Origin: Niallia sp052318935
GTDB taxonomy: Bacteria > Bacillota > Bacilli > Bacillales > Cytobacillaceae
Direction: 5' to 3' (one strand)
Assembly (NCBI GenBank): GCA_052318935.1
Contig: JBQRKO010000003.1
Length of the DNA: 64,000 bases
Shown: positions 1-8,040 of the stretch, piece after piece
Layout: the number at the start of each line of letters is the position of its first letter
Position numbering within the stretch: the stretch's first letter is position 1
Made by a program: the position numbers and the translations under genes
Notes under the pieces: generated by a model
The model's database searches: none
The model's input: the letters and a program-made list of their open reading frames with translations, nothing else
Told to the model about the DNA's origin: nothing

Positions 1-1250
1 GTACGCGAATTATCACGGCTGGAAGACCAAATAATTTCCATTATTTCTTGGTGAGAAAGTCCTTCTTTTTGTTTTAGTTGATATAAATTTTTTGTTGCTA
101 CATCATCATATTCTTCAATTGTCGGAAACTGGACATTTGTCATGCCGATTTCCTGTCCTTGATAAATAAAAGGAGTTCCTTGCATAAAAAAGTACATCGT
201 TGCTAAAGCTTTTGCACTTTCTTTCCAATACTCTTTATCATCTCCCCATGTGGATACGCTTCGAGTTTGGTCATGGTTTTCAATAAACAGGGCATTCCAT
301 CCTTTATTCTCAAGACCCTTTTGCCATTTATTTAAGACTTTTTTTAATTTTAATACATCTACTTTTTTCTTTTTATCTGCATCCCATAAATATAGGTGTT
401 CAAATTGGAAAGCCATATTAAATTTCCCTTTTGTTTCACCTACCCATAATTCTGCTTCTTCGACTTTTACACCGTTGGCTTCCCCGACAGTCATAATGTC
501 ATATTTAGCGAATGTTTCCTTTTTCAACTCTTCCAAATATGGCTGAATTCCCTCTACATTCATATGTTTATCAAAGGAGGGGACATACTCTAGTTCTTCT
601 GGATTTTCCATATCTTCGAGTCCATCTTCTTTTTTAATATGACTGATGGCATCAACTCTAAAGCCATCGATACCTTTATCCAGCCACCAATTAATCATTG
701 TATATAACGCTTTTCTGACCTCTTCATTTTCCCAATTTAAATCCGGCTGTTTTTTCGAAAAAATATGTAAAAAGTATTGCTCCGTTTTTTCATCGTATTT
801 CCATGCGGATCCGCCAAAAATACTTTCCCAATTGTTTGGCTCTTTGCCATTTTTTCCGTCTCTCCATATGTACCAATCTCTTTTTGCATTTTCTTTGGAA
901 GAACGGGATTCAATAAACCAAGGATGTTCATCACTCGTATGATTAATTACTAAATCAATAATCAGCTTCATCCCTCTTTGATGAACTTCATTCAGCAATT
1001 GATCAAAATCCTCCATTGTTCCGAAGTCTGGCATTATATCTTGATAGTCGCTAATATCATAGCCATTATCATCATTTGGAGATTTATACATTGGACAAAT
1101 CCAAATACAATCAATTCCTAATTCCTTTAAATAATCTAATTTTGAAATGATACCTTGTAAATCACCGATTCCGTCTCCATTCGAATCCATAAAACTTCTT
1201 GGATAAATTTGATAAGCAACTGCTTCTTTCCACCATTTTTGTGTTTCCAT
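1..1250 (-). CDS. GH13 oligo-1,6-glucosidase / alpha-glucosidase, C-terminus cut by window edge
   Basis: Cytoplasmic enzyme expected to hydrolyse alpha-1,6 or alpha-1,4 linkages of imported isomaltose or maltose. The reading frame starts at ATG 1250 behind an AGGAGG site and runs off the left edge after about 416 codons; family members are about 555 residues. GH13 signatures appear in order: AVAYQIYPRSF, GDGIGDLQGI, DLVINHTSDEHPWF, GFRVDAISH (nucleophile Asp), VGEANG (acid/base Glu) and FIENHDQTR (transition-state Asp). It lies 38 bp downstream of a LacI-family gene on the same strand, so the two are probably one operon. Exact linkage preference is not decidable. Confidence 0.93.
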   Translation of the reverse strand, partial: METQKWWKEAVAYQIYPRSFMDSNGDGIGDLQGIISKLDYLKELGIDCIWICPMYKSPNDDNGYDISDYQDIMPDFGTMEDFDQLLNEVHQRGMKLIIDLVINHTSDEHPWFIESRSSKENAKRDWYIWRDGKNGKEPNNWESIFGGSAWKYDEKTEQYFLHIFSKKQPDLNWENEEVRKALYTMINWWLDKGIDGFRVDAISHIKKEDGLEDMENPEELEYVPSFDKHMNVEGIQPYLEELKKETFAKYDIMTVGEANGVKVEEAELWVGETKGKFNMAFQFEHLYLWDADKKKKVDVLKLKKVLNKWQKGLENKGWNALFIENHDQTRSVSTWGDDKEYWKESAKALATMYFFMQGTPFIYQGQEIGMTNVQFPTIEEYDDVATKNLYQLKQKEGLSHQEIMEIIWSSSRDNSR

Positions 1251-1288
1251 TCAAGATTTCCTCCTCTATTTTCTCAAGATTTTACTTC

Positions 1289-2320
1289 TCATAAAATATT
1301 TGGAATAGGGGAACAAGATTTTCTTTCCACCATTTTTGCAGGGATAATCATTTTTTTAGGCAGAGAATCAGAATTTTTCATATTATCTATTAAGCAATCA
1401 GCTGCTTCTATACCAAGCTGATAAATATTTATATCGATGGAAGTTAAAGAAGGCTTTATATGCTTAGCGACAATAATATTATTAAACCCAACAATTGATA
1501 TATCTTCAGGAACAGATATATTCCATTCCTCTGCATAGCTAATCAGCTCAATTGCTACAAAATCGTCTGCAACTACTAGTGCTGTTGGAGGCACATCTTT
1601 TTGCAGCAGCTGCTGAAATTGCTTTTTAGCATTCACTTTCATCTCTTTATCATAAATAATAATCGATTCATCAAATGGAATATTTGCCTGCTCTAGTGCT
1701 TGTCTATACCCTTCTAAACGGTCAATTGTAAACACCATTTCCATATTAGCCCCTACAAATGCAATATGTTGATGCCCCATATTAATTAAGTATTCCGTAA
1801 TTTGTTTTGTAATGGAAATATTATCGTTGTCGACATAGGTGATTTGTTCTGCATTGCTATATGGTCTTCCTATCACCGCAAAGGGAAATTTCACTTTTAC
1901 TAAATAATCCATTACTTTATCATTCTTTTTACTGTACAAAAGGATAATGCCATCCACTCTCTTACCTTGTACCATTTGCACAACTTCTTGATAAATCTCC
2001 TCTTCTTCTGCGCCTGTTGTTAAATAAATTCCATACTTATTCTCACGGGCTTTTAAACTAATTCCTCGAATTACTTCTGGAAAAAAAGGATTTTCAAGCA
2101 TCGATTCAGCAGAGTGAGGCATCACAATCCCAATGGCATTCGCTGATTTCACAACGAGACTTCTTGCTTGCAAGTTCGGATGGTACCCCAATTTTTCCAT
2201 CGCTTCCCGAACTTTTCTTTTTGTTTCTTCACTTATTTTTGGATGGTTAGCAAGTACTCTGGAAACAGTTGATGGAGACACATTCGCCTCTTTGCCAACA
2301 TCTTTGATTGTAATTGCCAA
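1289..2320 (-). CDS. LacI-family transcriptional regulator, MalR-like
   Basis: A 343-residue LacI/GalR repressor. The N-terminal helix-turn-helix and hinge (ITIKDVGKEANVSPSTVSRV, residues 3-22) are followed by a periplasmic-binding-like effector domain (about 60-335). Its position just upstream of a GH13 glucosidase on the same strand suggests it controls maltose/isomaltose-type sugar use, as MalR does in related bacteria. The effector is inferred, not shown. An operator-like palindrome lies about 110 bp upstream, which suggests autoregulation of the regulator-glucosidase unit. Confidence 0.9.
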   Translation of the reverse strand: MAITIKDVGKEANVSPSTVSRVLANHPKISEETKRKVREAMEKLGYHPNLQARSLVVKSANAIGIVMPHSAESMLENPFFPEVIRGISLKARENKYGIYLTTGAEEEEIYQEVVQMVQGKRVDGIILLYSKKNDKVMDYLVKVKFPFAVIGRPYSNAEQITYVDNDNISITKQITEYLINMGHQHIAFVGANMEMVFTIDRLEGYRQALEQANIPFDESIIIYDKEMKVNAKKQFQQLLQKDVPPTALVVADDFVAIELISYAEEWNISVPEDISIVGFNNIIVAKHIKPSLTSIDINIYQLGIEAADCLIDNMKNSDSLPKKMIIPAKMVERKSCSPIPNIL

Positions 2321-2429
2321 AACGCCCCTCTTCCTTTCGTTATCACTAAATGAAAATGTTGTTAAACCTTCCTATAATTCATATAAAAGGGATGTTTCCT
2401 ATTATTTTGTTATATGTTTTCAAACACCA

Positions 2430-2445
2430 GTGCAAACGATTGCAC
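2430..2445. promoter_or_regulatory. LacI-family operator-like palindrome
   Basis: GTGCAAACGATTGCAC is a near-perfect inverted repeat with the central CG typical of LacI/GalR operators. It sits upstream of the minus-strand LacI gene and could serve its promoter. Assignment to that regulator is inference. The rest of the 2321-2618 gap shows nothing else clear. Confidence 0.55.
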
Positions 2446-2618
2446 TTAACGATATAAAAAATAATACCACAGGTCTATTAAATGAACAATATGCTGGTGT
2501 CTATTATTCACTATTCAAACAAGGTTTTCTTTTTCTTTTCGTCATGCATAAAAGTAGACATAAGGCATGATATTCAATTATATTTTGTTTATAGTTTTTT
2601 AGAAAGGAAGTGCTCTCA

Positions 2619-3335
2619 TTGGCATCACTAAAAGGAAAAACAGCGCTTATTACTGGCGCAGGCAGAGGCATCGGCCGTGCAACTGCCATCGCACTTGCAC
2701 AGGAAGGTGTTAATCTTGGTTTAGTTGGTTTAACTTTATCTAATTTAGAAAAAGTGGCAGAAGAAGTGAAACAATATGGCGTTTCTGTTTCGATTGCAAC
2801 TGCAGATGTAGCAGACAATGCTTCTGTTATAGATGCTGTAAACCATATTACCTCTGAATTAAAACAAATTGATATATTAATCAACAGTGCTGGTATTGCG
2901 AAATTCGGCGGTTTCCTAGATCTTGCTACAGAAGAATGGGAAAATATTATCAAAGTGAATCTTCTTGGTACATACTATGTGACAAAAGCCGTTTTACCAG
3001 GCATGATCGAAAGAAAAGCGGGAGATATCATTAATATTTCCTCTACTGCAGGACAAAAAGGTGCGCCTGTAACTAGTGCGTACAGCGCCTCTAAATTTGC
3101 TGTACTAGGATTAACCGAATCGCTTATGTTAGAAGTGAGAAAACATAATATACGTGTAACTGCGTTAACACCAAGTACAGTTGCTACAGATATGGCTATC
3201 GATATAAATTTAACAGACGGCAATCCTGAGAAAGTTATGCAGCCAGAAGACTTAGCAGAATTAATGGTCGCACAATTAAAATTAAATCCACGCGTCTTTA
3301 TTAAAACTGCTGGTATGTGGTCAACGAATCCGTAA
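2619..3335 (+). CDS. SDR-family oxidoreductase, FabG-like 3-ketoacyl reductase
   Basis: Short-chain dehydrogenase of 238 residues. I chose TTG 2619 because the AAGGAAG site at 2604-2610 is well placed for it; a GTG at 2610 would overlap that site. The Rossmann motif TGAGRGIG is at about residues 12-19, NSAG at about 90, and the catalytic Ser with YxxxK (YSASK) at about 152-156. It probably reduces a carbonyl with NAD(P)H; the substrate is unknown. It is monocistronic with its own terminator, so it is more likely an accessory reductase than the fab-cluster FabG. Confidence 0.88.
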   Translation: MASLKGKTALITGAGRGIGRATAIALAQEGVNLGLVGLTLSNLEKVAEEVKQYGVSVSIATADVADNASVIDAVNHITSELKQIDILINSAGIAKFGGFLDLATEEWENIIKVNLLGTYYVTKAVLPGMIERKAGDIINISSTAGQKGAPVTSAYSASKFAVLGLTESLMLEVRKHNIRVTALTPSTVATDMAIDINLTDGNPEKVMQPEDLAELMVAQLKLNPRVFIKTAGMWSTNP

Positions 3336-3346
3336 ACAGGCTAATA

Positions 3347-3400
3347 AAAAAAGGACATATAAGCATTCTTTTTAAGAAAAGAAGGCTATATGTCTTTTTA
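3347..3400 (+). terminator. Rho-independent terminator after SDR gene
   Basis: Inverted repeat AAAAGGACATATA / TATATGTCTTTT with a flanking T-run directly after the SDR stop. It can also terminate the converging monooxygenase gene. Confidence 0.8.
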
Positions 3401-3418
3401 TTGAAAATTACTAGAATT

Positions 3419-4381
3419 CTAGTTGCTGTCTTGTGTTGAAAAATATGGTAAAACTTCTTGCCCTAATTCATGAATTACTTCTTCCGCAGGTCTATTGCTA
3501 TCGAATAATGCGAAGAATAGATGATTTACGCCTATTTCCTTATAGATATTTAATAGATCAATTAAAGCGTTTCTCCCAACCCGGAATCCAAGTCGTATAG
3601 GAGTTGGTCCTTCGTTTGGATCTTCCGATAAATCTAAATGCATTGGCTGCGTGAATGGCTTAAACACGCCTGGATGATAATGATCTACTAACTGTCTCCA
3701 CTTTTTGATCGATTCTGCTTGTAGATGCGGACTCCGAGGATAATACATCCAGCCATCTCCATTTTCAGCAAACCAACTCATATCTTGCTGACTGTACCCA
3801 GTAATCATTGTAGGAATTTTTTTCGTTGGCTTAGGTACTAGATTTGCACCTGCAACTCCTCCTAATGATGAAGTAATCATAGGAAATTCTTTGTATAAGA
3901 GCTGATTGAGGTATTCAAAAGCTTCAACGAATCTTTTTCCTCTATTTTCGTGAGAGATCCCTAGTCCTAAAAAATCTGCTCTTCGATCACCAGACGATAC
4001 ACCCATAATGAGTCTTTCCGGAAACAAATTTTCTATCGTAGCTATCTCTTTTGCTACACGCAAAGGATGACGAAGTGACAGCACAACAGCGGATGTTCCT
4101 AATGCAATTTCTTTCGTCTTGCTTGCAAGATACGTTAAATAAATAAGCATATCATATATTTGTCCTGTTGCCGGATCCCCAAAAGAGGGATCTTGCAGCA
4201 GAACATCACGGAACCAAAGACTTGAGAAGCCATAGTTTTCTGCAAGTTGTGCTAGTTCGACCTGCTTCTCCATGGTAGGCGTTTGAAATTGATAATTCTC
4301 TAACGGTATATGCAAGCCAAGTGTTAGCTCAGCTTCTTTATACATTCGATTGAATGCTCGGTGTTCTTGTAAAAAATTCAT
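3419..4381 (-). CDS. LLM-class (luciferase-like) flavin-dependent oxidoreductase
   Basis: A 320-residue F420/FMN luciferase-like monooxygenase domain protein. ATG 4381 is preferred because GGGAG lies 8 nt upstream; a GTG nine bases earlier sits on that site. The TIM-barrel family pattern is visible: TLGLHIPLENYQ near the start, AENYGFSSLWFRDVL, LGTSAVVLSLRHPLRVAKEIATIENL, MGVSSGDRRADF. It probably oxidises an unknown organic substrate with reduced flavin. Two very small ORFs precede it on the same strand, and the nearer one overlaps its start. Confidence 0.88.
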   Translation of the reverse strand: MNFLQEHRAFNRMYKEAELTLGLHIPLENYQFQTPTMEKQVELAQLAENYGFSSLWFRDVLLQDPSFGDPATGQIYDMLIYLTYLASKTKEIALGTSAVVLSLRHPLRVAKEIATIENLFPERLIMGVSSGDRRADFLGLGISHENRGKRFVEAFEYLNQLLYKEFPMITSSLGGVAGANLVPKPTKKIPTMITGYSQQDMSWFAENGDGWMYYPRSPHLQAESIKKWRQLVDHYHPGVFKPFTQPMHLDLSEDPNEGPTPIRLGFRVGRNALIDLLNIYKEIGVNHLFFALFDSNRPAEEVIHELGQEVLPYFSTQDSN

Positions 4382-4524
4382 TTCTTCCACTCCCTTCTTC
4401 TTTGTTTAAGCGCTATTAATGCACCTAAAAAAGAACCAATTGTAACAACTAATGATAAAATTAATTTATTTTTATTTAGCGATTGTTTTTTCATCATTTC
4501 TAGCATTTCTTCACGATTGTTCAT
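4378..4524 (-). CDS. Small single-membrane-span protein (48 aa)
   Basis: A 48-codon ORF starting at ATG 4524 behind a strong AAAGGAG site. It has a charged N-terminus, one hydrophobic stretch (LILSLVVTIGSFLGALIAL, about 21-39) and a basic tail (KQRRREWKK). Its TGA overlaps the ATG of the flavin monooxygenase (ATGA), a typical translational-coupling arrangement. I do not recognise the family; the gene call rests on the ribosome site, the membrane segment and the overlap. Confidence 0.6.
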   Translation of the reverse strand: MNNREEMLEMMKKQSLNKNKLILSLVVTIGSFLGALIALKQRRREWKK

Positions 4525-4612
4525 TTAAAAGCTCCTTTAATTCAGGTTTCGTTTTTCCAAGGGCTGGTGTTCCTCCTTTTTTCTCTCTTGAATCTATAGC
4601 AATTGAGTCCAT
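4511..4612 (-). CDS. Possible 33-aa peptide upstream of the small membrane protein
   Basis: ORF from ATG 4612 behind GGCGGAG. The product begins MDSIAIDSREKKGGTPALGK and is rich in Lys and Glu. It overlaps the start of the 48-aa membrane protein by 14 bp. No family is recognised. It could be a leader peptide or a short fragment; the case rests only on the ribosome site and the nested overlap. Confidence 0.35.
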   Translation of the reverse strand: MDSIAIDSREKKGGTPALGKTKPELKELLNEQS

Positions 4613-4792
4613 CAAACTCCGCCTTGTAATAGTAAATAATTATTCATGGACAACGTGATCAGGCGCCGTTCAAATTTTCATCACACTGCCTTTATGAATG
4701 TTATTATGTCGCATACAAAACAAAAAGAAAAGTACGTACTTTTTAGTAGTATAGGAACTAAAAAGTATCTATAGTTGTTGGAGGAGATTAGC

Positions 4793-5097
4793 TTGAATTT
4801 AAAGATTGAAGAAAATGCAGTACAATGGTTTAAGGAAGTGGCTGAATTGAAAAAAGGCGAAACTGTCCGTTTAATGATCAGCTATGAAGAAGAAGCAATA
4901 AACAGATCCTATTACCCCGGTTTTTCGTTAAAATTTCTTGTAGAAGTGCCCAACCTTCTTGTTACACATTTTAAGAAAGACGGCATCCTTTTTATATTGA
5001 GATTTCCGATGATGCCATTTTTCAAGAAAAATCATTAGATATTAAATATGACCCTATACATGACGATATATTTTTTGAAATGCAAGATATGAAATGA
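4793..5097 (+). pseudogene. HesB/IscA-like (YneR-type) protein gene with frameshift
   Basis: TTG 4793, behind GGAGGAG, opens a frame resembling the YneR branch of the HesB/IscA-like fold (MNLKIEENAVQWFKEVAELKKGETVR..., GFSLKF). After KKDGILF the frame goes off the family pattern and stops at 5038. The adjacent frame continues sensibly (YIEISDDAIFQEKSLDIKYDP...) to TGA 5095-5097. One extra T in the five-T run at about 4989-4993 would restore a 102-residue protein. This is either a homopolymer sequencing error or a recent frameshift. The family lacks the usual cluster-binding cysteines. Confidence 0.7.
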
Positions 5098-5131
5098 TTG
5101 TCGTTTTTTCTAAAAAAGGAAGCGGCATACA

Positions 5132-5186
5132 AAAAAAGTGCCTGTTCTATAAGTTTCTTAAAAAGCTTATAGAATAGACACTTTTT
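5132..5186 (+). terminator. Rho-independent terminator
   Basis: A long inverted repeat (AAAAAGTG...CTATAAG / CTTATAG...CACTTTTT) follows the HesB-like gene and faces the converging HxlR gene. Probably bidirectional. Confidence 0.8.
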
Positions 5187-5215
5187 GCAAAGAGTTAACT
5201 CTAGGAAGAGTATAT

Positions 5216-5566
5216 TTATTTATGCTGACAACAAATCTGTTTATCTCTATCAATGTCCCTCACAACCGCATATTCATTACCCCACTGACACATTGTGTTT
5301 AAGACTGGTACGAATGATTTGCCTAACTCCGTTAAACTGTATTCTACTTTTGGCGGCACTTCGTTAAATACCTCTCTTCGGACAAGACCATCTCTTTCCA
5401 ACTGCTTTAGTTGATCTGTTAAGACTTTTTGGGTAATTCCCGGTATTAATTCATAAAATTCTTTTGTCCTGATTGATTTTTGACTCAAGAAATAAAGGAT
5501 TAAACATTTCCACTTTCCACCTACAATATTCATGAAAATATTGATGCCAGTATTATGACTAACCAT
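5216..5566 (-). CDS. HxlR-family transcriptional regulator
   Basis: A 116-residue winged-helix regulator with the HxlR pattern: MNIVGGKWKCLILYFL (about 12-27), then the recognition region (TQKVLTDQLKQLERDGLVRRE) and the wing (PPKVEYSLTELG). A Cys sits in the GKWK-C motif; redox-sensing relatives such as YodB use an N-terminal cysteine, so thiol or electrophile sensing is possible but unproven. It is divergent from a nitroreductase gene, a common pairing in which the regulator represses the reductase. An inverted repeat lies in the shared promoter region. Confidence 0.9.
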   Translation of the reverse strand: MVSHNTGINIFMNIVGGKWKCLILYFLSQKSIRTKEFYELIPGITQKVLTDQLKQLERDGLVRREVFNEVPPKVEYSLTELGKSFVPVLNTMCQWGNEYAVVRDIDRDKQICCQHK

Positions 5567-5586
5567 ATCCTGTTCCTCCTAAATAG

Positions 5587-5661
5587 GCACCTAAAAGTGG
5601 TTATACCACATTATTGTGCGTTATTTTCTTATTAATTATTGCCTACTATACTTTTAGGTGC
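5587..5661. promoter_or_regulatory. Inverted 12-mers flanking the divergent HxlR/nitroreductase promoter
   Basis: GCACCTAAAAGT at 5587-5598 and its exact reverse complement ACTTTTAGGTGC at 5650-5661 bracket the intergenic region between the two divergent genes. The arrangement suggests HxlR-type half-sites or paired operators controlling both genes. Confidence 0.5.
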
Positions 5662-5689
5662 AACAAATAAAACCTTGGGAGTGGATATC

Positions 5690-6313
5690 ATGAGTGTAAA
5701 AAACATTTTAGAAAAAAGACGTTCCGTTAGACATTATGACCCAAATTATAAAATTAGTTCGGAAATTCTAACATCCTTAATTGAAAGTGCAAGCAAGTCG
5801 CCTAATGGAAATAATATTCAAGCAACTCGATACTTAATCATTGAAGATCCAACTTTACGAGAATTATTATTGCCTATCGCTTTTAATCAGCAGCAAGTTG
5901 TAGAAGCTTCTACTTTAATCGTTATGCTGGGTGATTATCAAGCTTTTAATGAAGATAATATTATTACAATACATGAGCAAGAGTTTCAAGCAGGTTTTTT
6001 TGATGAATCATTAAAAGATTTTCTAACGAATGCTGCAATCAATTACTATGCAGCTAAATCAAAGGATGATTTAAAGCTTGAATTAACTAGAGACGTCAGT
6101 CTCGCTTCCATGTCATTAATTTTATTAGCAAATGAAGCAGGTTTTGAAACAATCACTATGTCCGGTTATGATTCTAACCAACTAAGAGCGGCCTTAAATA
6201 TTTCGGAAAGGTATTTAGACGTTATGCTTATCGCTATTGGGAAAGGGATTAAAGCTGGTCATCAAACGGTAAGACATGATGTGGATAAAGTGATTTATAA
6301 AGATAAGATATAA
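5690..6313 (+). CDS. Nitroreductase-family protein
   Basis: FMN-dependent NAD(P)H oxidoreductase of 207 residues. ATG 5690 is used because TTGGGAG lies just upstream. The N-terminal signature is typical (ILEKRRSVRHYDPNYKISSE; SASKSPNGNNIQATRYLII). The C-terminal part carries the nucleotide/FMN region (SLASMSLILLANEAGFETITMSGYD). It probably reduces nitroaromatics or quinones and is probably controlled by the divergent HxlR regulator. Confidence 0.88.
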   Translation: MSVKNILEKRRSVRHYDPNYKISSEILTSLIESASKSPNGNNIQATRYLIIEDPTLRELLLPIAFNQQQVVEASTLIVMLGDYQAFNEDNIITIHEQEFQAGFFDESLKDFLTNAAINYYAAKSKDDLKLELTRDVSLASMSLILLANEAGFETITMSGYDSNQLRAALNISERYLDVMLIAIGKGIKAGHQTVRHDVDKVIYKDKI

Positions 6314-6494
6314 GTTGATTAAAAGTTTATAAGCACTGCAACTCTCAGGCTGTCAACAAACTTACCTTGAATCAGCCTGAAAAGTTTGCAGATTTAACTT
6401 GATCTGTACTTAAAAGGAAAGGATTTTTCTGTTTAAATGAAATGGAACTAAAATTCCAAAGAAAGAGCCTAACCAGCTTTCGTTGTTATATATT

Positions 6495-6989
6495 TTAATT
6501 TAAGTTTAAAGGAACTTTAAATACTACACCATCTAATGTTATTACTAAAGTATTTTTGTTATTTTTAATTTCTTTTTCACTGAAAGAAAAAACTAGATTC
6601 CCTTCTATCTTTCCTTTATTAGAATGATTAAAATTTATTATATTCTGCTTTTTATGGTACTCAACATCTGAAGGCAATGCCTCATATGGAGTTATATCAC
6701 TATCTGTTTCGCTTTCAATAACAAAGTTAGTATGGTCTACTTTATTAGACCCTGTATTCATAGATATATCTACTAATATAGCTTTATGTCCTTCATCAAA
6801 GGTTAAATCCATATTCTCTCCATTTTCCACCAACAATAATTTGTTATATATCTTTGTTCCTTTTACTGTCAATGCATTTTCTTCATACTTTAATTTCTCA
6901 TTTACCTTTCCACTAACAGTTTCATCACCACACCCTGCTAATACAATTGTAAATAATAATACCATTAAAAGCCCTGCAATTTTTTTCAT
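6495..6989 (-). CDS. Secreted lipoprotein of unknown function
   Basis: A 164-residue precursor with a lipoprotein signal peptide ending in LAGC (lipobox Cys about residue 19). It should be lipid-anchored on the outer face of the membrane. The mature part (GTKIYNKLLLVENGENMDLTF, KAILVDISMNTGSN, ITLDGVVFKVPL) looks like an immunoglobulin-like beta domain of the DUF4352/DUF5105 kind; this is a pattern impression only. It is monocistronic. The 6314-6480 gap upstream of its end holds nothing clear. Confidence 0.75.
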   Translation of the reverse strand: MKKIAGLLMVLLFTIVLAGCGDETVSGKVNEKLKYEENALTVKGTKIYNKLLLVENGENMDLTFDEGHKAILVDISMNTGSNKVDHTNFVIESETDSDITPYEALPSDVEYHKKQNIINFNHSNKGKIEGNLVFSFSEKEIKNNKNTLVITLDGVVFKVPLNLN

Positions 6990-7226
6990 TGAACTCTCCT
7001 TTATTATTGTATTTTATTTTAAAGTTACCAAAAAAACTACTATATGGATATATAGGAATATTTAGTAACCTTATATTCTTCATTTTTTATCATACCTTTT
7101 CATTTGATAATATTCACCATAATAATTAACGCTTGATTTTATTTTTAAGGCGTTTTTAATCGTAAAAGGATCATTGTAAGGAAAATCGGCTTTTTCGATT
7201 GAATTAGCTCCTTTAACATTAAAAAT

Positions 7227-7241
7227 ACTTGCGTTTTGCAA
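7227..7241. promoter_or_regulatory. Palindromic MarR operator candidate, copy 1
   Basis: ACTTGCGTTTTGCAA contains the inverted repeat TTGC-N5-GCAA. It lies upstream of the small ORF and MarR gene. A copy differing at one of fifteen positions lies before the permease (8005-8019). Sharing between two promoters of one cluster points to the local MarR regulator. Confidence 0.6.
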
Positions 7242-7298
7242 ATAATAAAATATAATAATATTAAATTAACAGTATTTGGAGTAAGGAAAGTGATTATC

Positions 7299-7502
7299 AT
7301 GATTATTAATAACTCCGGGAATTTATCGGTTGAATATTTTCATTCTTACTTTCAATTAATCATGAATACATTTGAAATGGAAATTGAAGAAGTAAAATAT
7401 TATATCATAACTCAATTCTTCCAAGGAGAATTATGTTCTAGGGGAGAAAAAACAAAACGTAATTTTCAGGTTGCCTACAAACAATTGGTAAATAATAAGT
7501 AA
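7299..7502 (+). CDS. Small protein of unknown function (67 aa), first gene of MarR-permease cluster
   Basis: ATG 7299 follows AAGGAAAG with good spacing; an in-frame ATG at 7236 lies right behind the operator-like palindrome and has no ribosome site. The product (MIINNSGNLSVEYFHSYFQL... GELCSRGEKTKRNF) has one Cys and an acidic middle. I recognise no family. It ends 22 bp before the MarR gene and should be co-transcribed with it. Confidence 0.6.
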   Translation: MIINNSGNLSVEYFHSYFQLIMNTFEMEIEEVKYYIITQFFQGELCSRGEKTKRNFQVAYKQLVNNK

Positions 7503-7524
7503 AGTATGAAATGAGGTTATTAAA

Positions 7525-7971
7525 ATGGAGAATCTACGAGAAATTTTACAGAAAACAATGAGAGGATTTGGATTGCTAGATAAAAACTGCTGTTCTATAG
7601 GAACTACTGAAATATCCCTTGTTCAGAGTCACATCTTATACGAAATTGATAAAAGGCATCACCCCTCCATGCAGGAAGTATCAGAAATATTAGGCATTGA
7701 TCTTACAACTTTCAGCAGACAAATTCAAACCTTAATTAAATTGGAATTGGTGGAGAAAAGACAGTCCCTTCAAGACAAGAGGGTTTATGAACTCCATTTA
7801 ACCACTCAAGGGAGAATAATCGCTGCATCAATTGATTCGCAAATGAACCAGTACCTAGATGAAGTATTTTCCTACATGACTGATTTTGAAAAAGAAACGG
7901 TTATTCGTTCCTTAATCTTACTTAATAAATCCATGGCTAAAAGTAAAATGTGCTGTAAACCTGTTCAATAA
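7525..7971 (+). CDS. MarR-family regulator with N- and C-terminal cysteine pairs
   Basis: A 148-residue winged-helix protein. The DNA-binding domain spans about 35-105 (MQEVSEILGIDLTTFSRQIQTLIKLELVEKRQSLQDKRVYELHLT, with the DxR wing). Unusual are two vicinal Cys pairs, C22-C23 (DKNCCSIG) and C143-C144 (SKMCCKPVQ), at the ends that pack together in MarR dimers. Such pairs suit binding of trivalent arsenicals or other thiophilic metals; this is inference. It is followed by a permease, a Cys-bearing small protein and an ArsN-like acetyltransferase, and matching palindromes flank the gene. Confidence 0.88.
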   Translation: MENLREILQKTMRGFGLLDKNCCSIGTTEISLVQSHILYEIDKRHHPSMQEVSEILGIDLTTFSRQIQTLIKLELVEKRQSLQDKRVYELHLTTQGRIIAASIDSQMNQYLDEVFSYMTDFEKETVIRSLILLNKSMAKSKMCCKPVQ

Positions 7972-8004
7972 ACAAGTATCTACTTGCTTTTCAAATAAAC
8001 ATAA

Positions 8005-8019
8005 ACTTGCATTTTGCAA
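8005..8019. promoter_or_regulatory. Palindromic MarR operator candidate, copy 2
   Basis: ACTTGCATTTTGCAA, 14 of 15 identical to the site at 7227-7241, lies about 20 bp before the permease start. A degenerate relative (ACTTGCTTTTCAAA) begins at about 7982. Its presence implies a second regulated promoter inside the cluster. Confidence 0.6.
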
Positions 8020-8040
8020 CTAAATAAAGGAGGACTTACA

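Noticed and set aside
2133..2570. 145-codon plus-strand frame opposite the LacI gene
   Set aside because: It overlaps the clear LacI coding strand and has no family pattern or ribosome site.
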